From Lysinibacillus composti (lineage in GTDB: Bacteria; Bacillota; Bacilli; Bacillales_A; Planococcaceae): a stretch of 64,000 nucleotides of DNA. Under the pieces are notes generated by a model. The model searched no databases and was not told the DNA's origin. It saw only the letters and a list, made by a program, of their open reading frames with translations. This document shows positions 17,582-25,835 of this stretch, piece by piece (position 1 is the first letter of the stretch; every line of letters begins with the position of its first letter). Position numbers and translations under genes: made by a program. The stretch is from the NCBI RefSeq assembly GCF_016908465.1, contig NZ_JAFBDY010000008.1:115392-179391 (forward strand), given 5' to 3'.

Positions 17582-18775
17582 GTGGATGTGACACTAAAAG
17601 ATTTAATAGACTTAAACGTCTTCGATGGAATGAAGCTCATTGCAGGGGAAAAGGGGCTTAGTAGAAAAATATCATCATGCGGAATTTTGGACTACGAGCT
17701 TGATCGCAGTTTAAAGGATCGATATATTCATAGTAATTTTCAAGAGCATCAATTTGCGTTAACCACATTTTTATATGCAAAGGATGAAGAATACCTTATT
17801 AATGATGCGATTAAATACTTGGTTAATAAAAAAGCAAGTGGTTTAGCCATTAAAAATGTTTATCGATTGACCATTCATGATTCTGTGCTCCGCTATGCTG
17901 AATCAATGGACTTTCCTATTTTTCTCATTGATTCAACAATGTATTTCGAAAACATTATTATATCGATAAAAGATTCGATTGAACTGCTAGGAAACTTACA
18001 TTACGGTCAAACAAAAATTGATACAATCTTATATAAATCTCTTGATCCAGATCATATAAGGCAACATGCGCTACAACTAAATCCATCCTTAAAGAATAAC
18101 TATTTCATTATATATTTTTATGTTCAAGGACATTTAGATAATCAACAATTTTTTAAGATTCAAACTTCATTTAAAAATAGCAAACTGAATTCACCCTCTA
18201 ATTCCTTATTCCGATATAACAACGGGTTTCTTCTATTATATTCTAATGATTTTATTGACTCCCATGATCAAGACATCTTATTTAAGGAAATCGTTCAAAC
18301 ACTTTTAGAACCAAACATAAAGTTCGCAATTGGAGTAAGTGATCTACATTATCGAATAGAAGAGATCAAACAAGCTATGCATGAAGCTTTCTACGCTGCC
18401 CTTTTACACCATCTAGGAAATTCAGAATTGTTAAAATATAAAGAGATTGGAACCTTTAAAACTATTTTTCCTTTTGCGCAAACTGAACCGATGCAAAGGT
18501 TTAGCAAACATTATTTAAATCCATTAAGAGATTTTGATGCGGAGAATACCTTGTTGCTGTTCGATACACTTACCCAATTTATTATGTGTAACGGAAATTT
18601 ACATGAATTGTCGAAAAAATTATCCTTACATGAAAATACGCTTCGTTACCGTCTAGATCGAGTAGCACAACTTACCGGATTAAACTTCAAAAAACCAGAG
18701 CACTACGAACAACTTTCTTTAGCCGTAAAAATTCATATTTGTTCGGAACTATTGAGTGAATTTGGAGTTGTGTAG
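17582..18775 (+). CDS. PucR-family transcriptional regulator
   Basis: 397 residues. The N-terminal ~120 residues are the PucR sensor domain, starting MDVTLKDLIDLNVF. The C-terminal end carries the PucR helix-turn-helix (ELSKKLSLHENTLRYRLDRV). I place the start at the GTG eight bases after AAGGGG; an ATG two codons earlier is too close to that site. It is divergent from the amino-acid ABC operon and upstream of a LysE exporter, so it may balance uptake and export of an amino acid (inference). Confidence 0.85.
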   Translation: MDVTLKDLIDLNVFDGMKLIAGEKGLSRKISSCGILDYELDRSLKDRYIHSNFQEHQFALTTFLYAKDEEYLINDAIKYLVNKKASGLAIKNVYRLTIHDSVLRYAESMDFPIFLIDSTMYFENIIISIKDSIELLGNLHYGQTKIDTILYKSLDPDHIRQHALQLNPSLKNNYFIIYFYVQGHLDNQQFFKIQTSFKNSKLNSPSNSLFRYNNGFLLLYSNDFIDSHDQDILFKEIVQTLLEPNIKFAIGVSDLHYRIEEIKQAMHEAFYAALLHHLGNSELLKYKEIGTFKTIFPFAQTEPMQRFSKHYLNPLRDFDAENTLLLFDTLTQFIMCNGNLHELSKKLSLHENTLRYRLDRVAQLTGLNFKKPEHYEQLSLAVKIHICSELLSEFGVV

Positions 18776-18779
18776 GGAT

Positions 18780-18809
18780 TGGGACAGTGGGGACAGGTTC
18801 ACTGTCCCA
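18780..18809 (-). repeat. GGGAC palindromic element, copy 2
   Basis: Minus orientation, starting four bases after the TAG of the PucR gene. It reads TGGGACAGTGGGGACAGG then TTCACTGTCCCA on the plus strand. Confidence 0.9.
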
Positions 18810-18830
18810 AAATAAAAAGGAGGAAAAAAC

Positions 18831-19454
18831 ATGGAGCTACTATCGATTATTTCATTTTTGGGTGCAGCAATCGTCCTCACTCTTATGCCAGGACCAGATA
18901 ATTTGTTTACCTTGGCGCAGAGTATGGCTAAAGGAAAAAACGCTGGGATCTATACAACGTTAGGGCTTTGTACAGGATTATTAGTACATATTACAGCGGC
19001 AACCATCGGAATTTCAGCATTGATTTATCAATCAGCTTTTGCATTTACCGTTGTAAAATATGCAGGTGCTGCATACTTGTTATTCTTGGCATATAAGTCT
19101 TTTAGGGAAAAGGATTCGAGTTTTAACCTTAAGCATCAGGACAATTTAGATTACCGTTCGTTGTACAAAAAAGGGGTCATCATGAACCTATTAAATCCGA
19201 AAGTTTCTTTGTTTTTCCTAGCATTCTTCCCACAGTTCATTAACTATGAGAATGGTAATGTTTCTGCTCAAATGCTTGGCTTAGGAATTCTATTTCTTAT
19301 TCAAACTTTAGTTATTTTTACTTTAATCAGTATCTTTGCCGGAAAAGTTGGGGAGTTCCTTCGTAAAAACACTTCAATCTCTAAAAAGATGAACATGATT
19401 CAAGGGTCTTTGTTTACATTAATCGGGTTAAAAATTGCTTTTAGTGAAAAATAA
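18831..19454 (+). CDS. LysE/RhtB-family amino acid exporter
   Basis: 207 residues with six hydrophobic segments. LTLMPGPDNLFTLAQSMAKG near residue 20 and GVIMNLLNPKVSLFFLAFFP near residue 115 are the family signatures. It exports an amino acid or homoserine-lactone-like compound through the cytoplasmic membrane. AAGGAGG precedes the ATG. It is downstream of the PucR regulator with only the small repeat between. Confidence 0.92.
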   Translation: MELLSIISFLGAAIVLTLMPGPDNLFTLAQSMAKGKNAGIYTTLGLCTGLLVHITAATIGISALIYQSAFAFTVVKYAGAAYLLFLAYKSFREKDSSFNLKHQDNLDYRSLYKKGVIMNLLNPKVSLFFLAFFPQFINYENGNVSAQMLGLGILFLIQTLVIFTLISIFAGKVGEFLRKNTSISKKMNMIQGSLFTLIGLKIAFSEK

Positions 19455-19460
19455 TATGAA

Positions 19461-19487
19461 AGAGTAGTGGTAGGCTACTCTTTTTTT
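19461..19487 (+). terminator. Intrinsic terminator of the LysE gene
   Basis: AGAGTAG and CTACTCT enclose a short loop and are followed by TTTTTTT, seven bases past the stop codon. Confidence 0.9.
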
Positions 19488-19542
19488 ATCTGTAGTTAGC
19501 GGTAAGTAAATCGTTCTCCGCGCTTAGAAGTATAATTTAGGT

Positions 19543-19938
19543 TCAGTATTCTTTTAATATTGGGGAAATCTTATCAATACGATTTGTCCATATACTTCCA
19601 GAATAGTTTTTTGGTAGGCGTTCTAAGTCTTGCTTTTCATCAAACCCTTCAGACCATCCACCATCCCCTGCTACGAGGATTACTCTTGTATTCGCATTGG
19701 CCATTCTGTTTAGAAATTTACTTGGATACCCCCACATATATGAAGCGTATTTTTCTGGGATATGCAATTGCGTATTTTCGCATGTAGACGGCATATAACC
19801 TGTCCCGCCTACTGCGATATAAGGATGTAAACAACTTTTGAGCGTATCCAAGGACATCACACGCAACTCGGGTAACATTTTACTCTCGTATAGGGACAAT
19901 AGGGGCAGGTTCACTTTCTCACCTTTTGGGTGGGACAA
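19543..19938 (-). pseudogene. C-terminal remnant, probably of a glycerophosphodiester phosphodiesterase-like protein
   Basis: An open frame of 131 codons whose ATG lies inside a GGGAC element. About 17 codons are read from element DNA before the protein-like part begins at MLPELRV. The tail SGSIWTNRIDKISPILKE and the internal YMWGYPSKFLNRM resemble the C-terminal end of GDPD-fold proteins as I recall them, but the N-terminal catalytic half is absent. The likeliest reading is a truncated gene with an element at the break point. There is no convincing ribosome site. Product identity is uncertain. Confidence 0.4.
19892..19920 (-). repeat. GGGAC palindromic element, decayed copy
   Basis: AGGGACAATAGGGGCAGG followed by TTCACTTTCTCA is the minus-orientation element with several changes. 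It faces a good copy 11 bases away, inside the gene remnant. Confidence 0.65.
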
Positions 19939-19960
19939 GGGACCTGTCCCCTATGTCCCT
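19931..19960 (+). repeat. GGGAC palindromic element, copy 3
   Basis: Its GGACATAGGGGACAGG in the minus sense supplies the TAG stop of the diguanylate cyclase, so the last residues GGGT are partly element-encoded. Confidence 0.9.
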
Positions 19961-21042
19961 CCCCCAAATAGTTGAAAATTATTTTTTCCACGTTGTTTCG
20001 CCTGATACATCGCCACGTCGGCATTTCTAATTAATTCTCTTACTTCATGACCATGTTGTGGATATAGGGCGATCCCTATACTTGGAGTAACACGAGCTTT
20101 TTTTCCAAAGATAATCATTGGAGAACTTAGGCTTTCAATCATCTTTTCTGCAACCTTTATATGTTCATCGTGATTAATTTGATTCAGAATTACTAAAAAT
20201 TCATCGCCACCTACTCTTGCGACGGTCCCCATTCCATCTACACATCTTTTAAAGTATTCACTTACTTGCTTTAGGAGAATGTCTCCTCCATCATGACCAA
20301 ACGAGTCATTCACTTGTTTAAACCCATCCAAGTCAATAAACATAACACCAAAGTTCAGTTCATTCTTTTCTGATGTTTTCAACAACTGAGTAAGTTGATT
20401 CATGATGGCTCTTCGGTTTGGTAATCCCGTTAACTCATCTTGATATGCTAAGCGCTTTACATTTTCAATTTCGCTCTTTTGGATTGTAATATCTCTGACG
20501 ATCAATTCTCTTACCGATTGACCTTTGAAATCAATCTTAGTTGATTTATATTCTAGGTCAATGATCGCACCATCCACTCTTCTCACTTTAATTTGCTGGT
20601 TGAATTCACTATTTGGGCGTTTTTCTATTTGTCCTAATAAATTGTGAAACAGCTCTTTGGAATCATCATGGACAAATTCATTGATGTTTCGATTTATTAA
20701 TTCACTTGATGAACTTAAACCTAATAGGTTTGCGCCACTTTCATTGATAAAGAGGATTTTCCCTTTCTTATGAATAATAATGGCTTCAGGAGATAATTGG
20801 ACTAAACGTTTATAGTGTTCATCTTCTTTTTGAATTTGATCTATTACTTTTTTACCTGTAAACAAAGCCCAAAACATTAAAGCTACTTCAAAAATTGGGC
20901 TAATGAAATCTACAACTAATTCAAATAACCCCTCATCCTCAAATTTAAAAAGGCGAATAATTGTATTATCTAAGAAATCCAATAATGAAAACAATATGAT
21001 AAAGATTGAAATAATCATGATTCTTCTTGCAAAAAGTTTCAT
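19951..21042 (-). CDS. Membrane PAS-GGDEF diguanylate cyclase
   Basis: 363 residues. Two N-terminal hydrophobic segments (about 8-28 and 45-62) are followed by a PAS domain (~76-190) and a GGDEF domain (~195-360). GGDEF is intact at 278-282, with FIDLDGFKQVND and LTGLPNRR, so it should make cyclic di-GMP from two GTP. No inhibitory RxxD is present at the canonical five-residue spacing; the nearest (266-269) is eight residues away. There is no EAL domain. A c-di-GMP-I riboswitch occupies the leader, so expression probably responds to the product. The stop codon lies in a GGGAC element. Confidence 0.92.
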   Translation of the reverse strand: MKLFARRIMIISIFIILFSLLDFLDNTIIRLFKFEDEGLFELVVDFISPIFEVALMFWALFTGKKVIDQIQKEDEHYKRLVQLSPEAIIIHKKGKILFINESGANLLGLSSSSELINRNINEFVHDDSKELFHNLLGQIEKRPNSEFNQQIKVRRVDGAIIDLEYKSTKIDFKGQSVRELIVRDITIQKSEIENVKRLAYQDELTGLPNRRAIMNQLTQLLKTSEKNELNFGVMFIDLDGFKQVNDSFGHDGGDILLKQVSEYFKRCVDGMGTVARVGGDEFLVILNQINHDEHIKVAEKMIESLSSPMIIFGKKARVTPSIGIALYPQHGHEVRELIRNADVAMYQAKQRGKNNFQLFGGGT

Positions 21043-21052
21043 TGTGATCTCC

Positions 21053-21139
21053 CTTCGATAGCCCAGCCATCATAACAAGGATGTCTTAGATCTGTGGCTT
21101 TGCGTCCCCATTTTTCAATAAGGTTTGCCATTTCGATAT
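21053..21139 (-). promoter_or_regulatory. Cyclic di-GMP-I (GEMM) riboswitch
   Basis: Read on the minus strand, the leader contains in order GGCAAACC, a short A-rich hairpin closing with GGGACGCAAAGCC, ACAGATCTAAGA and then ATGGCTGGGCTATCGA. These are the conserved blocks of the GEMM-I aptamer, including the A-rich tetraloop-like segment, the CTAA bulge and the G-rich receptor strand. The 3' end of the closing stem sits directly before the ribosome site GGGAG of the diguanylate cyclase, with no clear U-tailed terminator between. Control of translation initiation is therefore the more likely mode. Confidence 0.9.
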
Positions 21140-21316
21140 GTGAAGTTACATTATAGCCTTAGGTAAATAACCAGTCGACTACCATTAATCCCTATATTTA
21201 TTTTATGTATTACTAGGAAAGGCTTCCTACTTTTCTACCCAATTGATGCAAATTATGTATTTCGGATTACCATACGTAATGCTAGTTCAATACTAAGTAT
21301 TATCAAATTAGACTAA

Positions 21317-21360
21317 AAAAACCCAAGAGAACACTGTAAAAACAGTTTCTCTCAGGTTTT
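21317..21360 (-). terminator. Intrinsic terminator of the DsbA-like gene
   Basis: A stem of AACCTGAGAGAAACTG with CAGTGTTCTCTTGGGTT is followed by TTTTTAG on the minus strand, 17 bases past the stop. Confidence 0.88.
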
Positions 21361-21376
21361 CGATTCATCTTAACAG

Positions 21377-22021
21377 TTATTGATTTGCTTTTTCTTCCCA
21401 AACTTTATCTAATACTTGTTTAAAGTATTCTGGTGGTCGTGCTCCAGAGGCTGCATACTTATTGTCGAATATAAAGAAAGGTACACCTTGAACGCCCACC
21501 CGACGTGACTCAGCAAGATCTGTTGTTACATCATTCGCGTACTCTTGATCTTCGATGATTGTTCTTACTTTTGCTTCATCTAGACCTATTTCTTTAGCTA
21601 AACGGACAATCGTTTCTTCATCACTTAACACTTCGCCTTCGTTAAAATGCGCATTATAAAAGCGTTTAAAGAATTCAGTGCCTTTTCCTTGTTCCTTCGC
21701 GTATTGGAAGACATGATGTGCTTTAACTGTGTTTGTAAATTTCGCAATATCATAGTTGATCGTTACGCCAGAATTCGATGCCATATCCACTACTTGTTTC
21801 ATCATCGCTTTTGATTGTTCTAAAGGCACTCCCTTTAGATCCGAAAAGGCTTGATAGTAGTCCTTACCTGGTGTGTATTGTGCATCTGGTGAAAGGAGGA
21901 AACTCTTGTACTCGATTTCGACCTCATCCGCATGCTCAAAATTTTCCAATGCTTTTTCTAAATTGGCTTCTCCAATATAGCAGAATGGACATACAAAATC
22001 TGACCAAATAGTTATTTTCAT
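21377..22021 (-). CDS. DsbA-family oxidoreductase, FrnE-like
   Basis: 214 residues from ATG (MKITIWSDFVCPFCYIGEA) after GAAAGAGGGAGAAAA; longer in-frame starts lack spacing. The thioredoxin-fold CPFC motif lies at 11-14 and the cis-Pro loop is GVQGVPFF. There is no signal peptide, so it works in the cytoplasm, as expected for FrnE-type 2-hydroxychromene-isomerase-like DsbA proteins linked to oxidative or disulfide stress. Its ATG overlaps the stop of the small upstream gene (ATGA), showing translational coupling. Confidence 0.9.
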   Translation of the reverse strand: MKITIWSDFVCPFCYIGEANLEKALENFEHADEVEIEYKSFLLSPDAQYTPGKDYYQAFSDLKGVPLEQSKAMMKQVVDMASNSGVTINYDIAKFTNTVKAHHVFQYAKEQGKGTEFFKRFYNAHFNEGEVLSDEETIVRLAKEIGLDEAKVRTIIEDQEYANDVTTDLAESRRVGVQGVPFFIFDNKYAASGARPPEYFKQVLDKVWEEKANQ

Positions 22022-22275
22022 TTTTCTCCCTCTTTCTTTTCCGTTACCGGCCCACAAATACCTGTACTTACATCACAGACAAAACCTGTGGAATCATCAA
22101 ACTCTATACTCGTTAATTCCGGAAAACTTTTTAGTTCCGTTAAGTTTACGTTAGATTTTTCTTCTTTAATATTAAATGAATCTTTTTGTTTATCATTTAA
22201 CAACACTGATTCCTCCTCTTGAAGTCTATCTGGAAATTGCATTAGATGTCGTTTTAATTCAGATTTCAAATTCAT
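22018..22275 (-). CDS. Small protein of unknown function coupled to the DsbA-like gene
   Basis: 85 residues, charged, with no membrane segment. The C-terminal part carries a Cys pair in GFVCDVSTGICGP, a possible redox or metal site. It overlaps the FrnE-like gene by four bases, so a role in the same redox pathway is plausible (inference). I see no good ribosome site at the ATG used, so the start is uncertain. Family not recognised. Confidence 0.65.
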   Translation of the reverse strand: MNLKSELKRHLMQFPDRLQEEESVLLNDKQKDSFNIKEEKSNVNLTELKSFPELTSIEFDDSTGFVCDVSTGICGPVTEKKEGEK

Positions 22276-22285
22276 AGGATTAACT

Positions 22286-22322
22286 GTTACTAATTACGCA
22301 ACTTGTAACCATTATAGTTACA
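22286..22322 (-). promoter_or_regulatory. GTTAC/GTAAC half-sites overlapping a -10 box
   Basis: TGTAAC and GTTACA form a perfect dyad around TATAATG on the minus strand, and a further GTTAC lies 18 bases closer to the gene. Three half-sites over the presumed promoter of the small-protein/DsbA operon suggest control by a dimeric redox-type repressor. The regulator is not identified. Confidence 0.45.
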
Positions 22323-22386
22323 GTCTAGTTTTCTGTCAAACACTCATTACTACGTTTTGATTCTTTAAGTGTATCCCCTTGTGAAA

Positions 22387-22416
22387 TGGGACGAGGTACC
22401 TGTCCCTACTGTCCCT
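22387..22416 (+). repeat. GGGAC palindromic element, copy 4
   Basis: Overlaps the 3' end of the EamA gene: the final codons GGA CAG and the TAG stop are read from the element. Confidence 0.9.
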
Positions 22417-23266
22417 TTCCGATAATCACACAAATCACTACGATAATTGCTAAAACAATTGTTAGCCATGTAATGGTTTCTCCTAAGAAGATGACGGAAA
22501 AGCCAATCATTAAGAAGGGCTGTAAATATTGAATCTGACCTACTCTTGCGATCCCTCCTAGAGACATGCCACCGTACCAAGCGACATAGCCTAAAAACTG
22601 GCTTACTACAGCTAAGTAAAATAAACTAATCCAAGCTTCAATTGGTGCTTGTAACATGTCAGCTGATAGACTTAAGCCAACCGGGATCATAAAGAATGGC
22701 GTTCCTATTACGATTGCCCAAGCGATGACTTGCCAACTGCCAAGCTCTTTTGATAGTTTTCCCCCTTCGGCATAACTTAAGCCAAGTATTAGAATTGCTA
22801 TAAGTAGTGCAATATCTCCTTTTTGTAATTGACCTAGCCCTAAAAAAGCGGCATAAACTAGTACTGTTATCGCACCTATTATACTCGCAATCCAATAGCG
22901 TTTTGAAGGTCGCTCGCCTCCGCGTATCATTGCAAAGCCAGCAGTTGCAAGGGGCAATAAAGCCAATTCAATCGCACCATGGGATACCGGCAGTGATTCC
23001 ATGGCGAATGTTGTTAATAACGGGAACCCCAGTACCACACCAAGGGCAACAATGCATAAACTTTTTATTTGTCTTTTATTTGGTAAGGATTCTTTTTTAA
23101 CGATAAAAATAATACTGACGATGATTGCTGCAATGACTGTCCTACCTAATCCAACAATTGTTGCACCAAAATAAGGGACCGCGATACTTGTCGCTGGTAA
23201 TGTAAGACTAAAACAAATGATCCCAATCAAGCCGAGTAACATCCCTCTTTTTAAATTGCTTTCCAT
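22406..23266 (-). CDS. EamA (DMT-superfamily) transporter
   Basis: 286 residues with ten hydrophobic segments in two EamA halves; the second half has the usual ending FLGETITWLTIVLAIIVV. It exports a metabolite, amino acid or drug. It is divergent from a MocR regulator, a frequent pairing in which the regulator controls the exporter. The C-terminus ends IIGKGQ inside a GGGAC element, so the last few residues differ from those the ancestral gene would have had. Confidence 0.88.
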   Translation of the reverse strand: MESNLKRGMLLGLIGIICFSLTLPATSIAVPYFGATIVGLGRTVIAAIIVSIIFIVKKESLPNKRQIKSLCIVALGVVLGFPLLTTFAMESLPVSHGAIELALLPLATAGFAMIRGGERPSKRYWIASIIGAITVLVYAAFLGLGQLQKGDIALLIAILILGLSYAEGGKLSKELGSWQVIAWAIVIGTPFFMIPVGLSLSADMLQAPIEAWISLFYLAVVSQFLGYVAWYGGMSLGGIARVGQIQYLQPFLMIGFSVIFLGETITWLTIVLAIIVVICVIIGKGQ

Positions 23267-23338
23267 TCAAATTCCCCCTTCACAAGGCATTACATGTCAT
23301 TCATAATCATGGTAAAACCAATTAGCTAATTAGGATGA

Positions 23339-23399
23339 TTGTAGTGAAGTTCAACTCTTTTTTATAGAAGTAAATTCACCATCTGTCATGGGACAGATG
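23339..23399 (+). promoter_or_regulatory. Promoter and operator of the MocR gene
   Basis: TTGTAG, an 18-base spacer and TATAGA form a sigma-A type promoter. Just downstream, CATCTGTC-ATGG-GACAGATG is a perfect 8-bp inverted repeat at 23380-23399, before the SD AAGGAGAG. An AATTAGCTAATT palindrome lies at 23320-23331. The positions suggest autorepression and joint control of the divergent exporter. Confidence 0.55.
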
Positions 23400-23414
23400 C
23401 TAAGGAGAGCTTAG

Positions 23415-24782
23415 ATGACCATAAAATATAGGGGTATTTTAGAATGGGTGAAGCAACAAATAGAAGAAAAGCAGTTAAAAACAGGCGATAAATTACCATC
23501 TATACGACTGCTTGCTGAACAATTTCAATGTAGTAAAAATACAGTTGTAAAGGCTTTACTTGAATTGGAGAAGCAACATATTGTCTATGCAAAACCTAAA
23601 AGCGGTTATTACGTAGTTGATTACTTCCAAACTCCTACTCCGGATGAAAAGATTGATTTTTTATCTGCTGGGCCCGATCAACGAATTATGCCATATGAGG
23701 ATTTTCAGCATTGTATGAACCAAGCGATTGATCATTATAAAGAGCAATTATTTACTTATAATGATCATCAAGGACTTTACTCATTGCGAGGGGAGCTTGC
23801 AAAGTATTTACAACAATTACAAGTGTTCACGACACCTGAGCGGATCGTCATTACTTCCGGATCACAACAAGCGCTTCATATTCTGTCTGCCCTACCATTT
23901 CCAAATGGAAAAAGGAATATATTAATCGAGCAGCCTACTTACTTTGGCATGCTTGATACATTAAGGTTAAATCATCTTCCAACGTTAGGAATTGACTTAT
24001 CTATGGACGGTATTGATTTTGAACGACTTGAGGATTTATTTCGCACGAATGATCTAAAGTTCTTTTACATCGTTCCAAGATGCCATAATCCACTTGGTCA
24101 TCATTATACAAATGAAGAGAAGAAAAAAATTGTAGCTCTAGCGGAAAAATACGATGTCTACATTATAGAGGATGATTTTTTAGCAGAATTAGATACAGAT
24201 TCAAAAGCCGATCCGTTGTTTGCCTATGAACCTAACGGAAGAGTAATTTATGTGAAAAGTTTTTCGAAAGTATTTTTGCCTGGATTACGTATTGCGACAG
24301 TAGTACTCCCTGAAAAGATGATTTCTACCTTTGTACATTATAAATTTAGCGCAGACTTCAATACTTCCCCACTTTCACAAGGAGCACTAGAAATCTATTT
24401 AAAAAATGGTATGTTTCAGTATCATTTAGAGAGTGTAAAAAAATTGTACTTAACTAAAATGAATCTATTGGTAGAAGCTTGTGCTTTGTATTTACCGGAA
24501 TATGTACAATTTACTAAGCCAAAATTCGGTTTTTATCTCACTATCTTTTTGCCCCCACAAATCAATGTCGATCAATTAATAAACCGATTACATGAAAAAC
24601 ATATTTTTGTAGAGAACGCTACTAGAATGTTTTTAGCCGAATACAATCAGCCAGCCATTCGACTTTGCATTTCACAAGTAAATGAAAACAAGATTCATCT
24701 TGGAATTCAACAATTAGCAACGTGTATCAACGATTTGTATGAAAAAAAGAAAAATATTCCCCTTTCGTTTAAATCCTTTTAA
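23415..24782 (+). CDS. MocR-type regulator (GntR HTH + aminotransferase-like domain)
   Basis: 455 residues. The N-terminal GntR winged helix (~1-70: KLPSIRLLAEQFQCSKNTVV) is joined to a class I aminotransferase-like domain with the PLP Lys in VKSFSKVFLPGLRIATVV and Asp in YIIEDDFLAEL. Such proteins sense an amino acid or vitamin through PLP chemistry and regulate nearby genes. The likely target is the divergent EamA exporter. ATG after AAGGAGAGCTTAG. Confidence 0.92.
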   Translation: MTIKYRGILEWVKQQIEEKQLKTGDKLPSIRLLAEQFQCSKNTVVKALLELEKQHIVYAKPKSGYYVVDYFQTPTPDEKIDFLSAGPDQRIMPYEDFQHCMNQAIDHYKEQLFTYNDHQGLYSLRGELAKYLQQLQVFTTPERIVITSGSQQALHILSALPFPNGKRNILIEQPTYFGMLDTLRLNHLPTLGIDLSMDGIDFERLEDLFRTNDLKFFYIVPRCHNPLGHHYTNEEKKKIVALAEKYDVYIIEDDFLAELDTDSKADPLFAYEPNGRVIYVKSFSKVFLPGLRIATVVLPEKMISTFVHYKFSADFNTSPLSQGALEIYLKNGMFQYHLESVKKLYLTKMNLLVEACALYLPEYVQFTKPKFGFYLTIFLPPQINVDQLINRLHEKHIFVENATRMFLAEYNQPAIRLCISQVNENKIHLGIQQLATCINDLYEKKKNIPLSFKSF

Positions 24783-24900
24783 TAAAGTTTAGGAAGGGAT
24801 TCCGAAAATTGAAAAGATAAGCCGGGATAAATCTATTTTTACAGAATAATTTAAGCAAATTGCTTTGTAAAATAACTCATAAGTTAAATTGATTGAAGTG

Positions 24901-25045
24901 AAGGGGCGAGTGTAGCTGACGGCTGCGCCTTTCGCTACAGAGCAAAGCTTCCTGCGGGAAAAGCGTGAGCCTTGAGACCCCGCAGGAACGCAGTGACGAG
25001 GAGGCTCAAGCCACGCCCGCGGAAAGCGTCCCCGGAACGGAAATC
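24901..25045. repeat. GC-rich structured intergenic repeat
   Basis: This block is far more GC-rich than its surroundings and is full of inverted repeats: GTAGC/GCTAC, CCTGCGGG/CCCGCAGG, GCGTGAGCCTTGAG/CTCAAGCCACGC and GCGGGAAAAGC/CCCGCGGAAAGC. I recall near-identical sequences scattered through many Bacillales genomes, which would make it a non-coding dispersed element. Its origin and role are not known to me. No ORF is present in the 24783-25089 gap. Confidence 0.75.
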
Positions 25046-25089
25046 AATATTCTAAAATAACAGATTGCAGAATAATATTTTAAGTTATT

Positions 25090-25818
25090 TCATTTCATAA
25101 AAGACAACACTTCATCAAAAACGGATTCTTGATCTTTTCCTAAAGTAATTAAATGTTTGGAGTTTGGAAAAGCTTTTATCTGCTTAACACTTGAGGATAC
25201 ATTTTCATATAGAAAATTTGCACTTTCTTCGTACAAAGTGTCATCCTTGTTCCCATTATAGATAGCTACAGGTGATGTGATATCCGAAATATGATCCATT
25301 GTGCGATGAATAAATTGTTGGAACATTTCAAATTAATGGAGCGACATTTCTTGAAACGACACTAATTCTTTAGCAATCTCTTCTGAAGACTTCCCTTCTA
25401 GTTGCTTATATGCTTTTGCATAATCAATGAGTCGCTGTTTTAAGCGTTAAGGTGTACGGTCTTTTGGAACGCTCATGACAATAAGTCGATCAATCGGCTT
25501 TTCCTGTGCAAGTTTTAACGTAAAGATTCCACCTACTGATAATCCTATAACCGAAATTTTTTTAACTCCTTGAGTTTGTAGAAAATCGTAGGCTTCTTGT
25601 ACATCTTTCCACCAATCATGTATTGTTGTGGTTAACAGTGACTCTGACTGTTCTCCATGTCCATTGAATAATGGAACATAACACGTGCAATCTATTTGCT
25701 TGTTCAAGTACTCTGCTAATTTTTTCATATCACGTGTATGACTTGTATAGGAATGCAAGAGTAAGATTCCTTTGTCATTCCCCTTTAAAAAGAGTTCTTT
25801 TGCTGGTCGGATATGCAT
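25090..25818 (-). pseudogene. Carboxylesterase (Est30-like alpha/beta hydrolase), two in-frame stops
   Basis: One frame of 243 codons, matching the ~247 residues of the Geobacillus Est30 carboxylesterase, is broken by two TAA codons at 25447-25449 and 25333-25335 with no frameshift. All landmarks remain: HSYTSHTRDM near the oxyanion site, nucleophile GLSVGG, Asp in NGNKDDTL and His in SKHLITL. The region between the stops (AYKQLEGKSSEEIAKE) still aligns with the cap helix as I recall it. The gene looks recently inactivated. Sequencing error at both codons is unlikely but possible. Confidence 0.85.
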
Positions 25819-25835
25819 TCGATCACCTCGGTTCT

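Noticed and set aside
25090..25818. Two separate small hydrolase genes
   Set aside because: Both pieces are in the same frame and together match one carboxylesterase from start to end, so they are a single broken gene.
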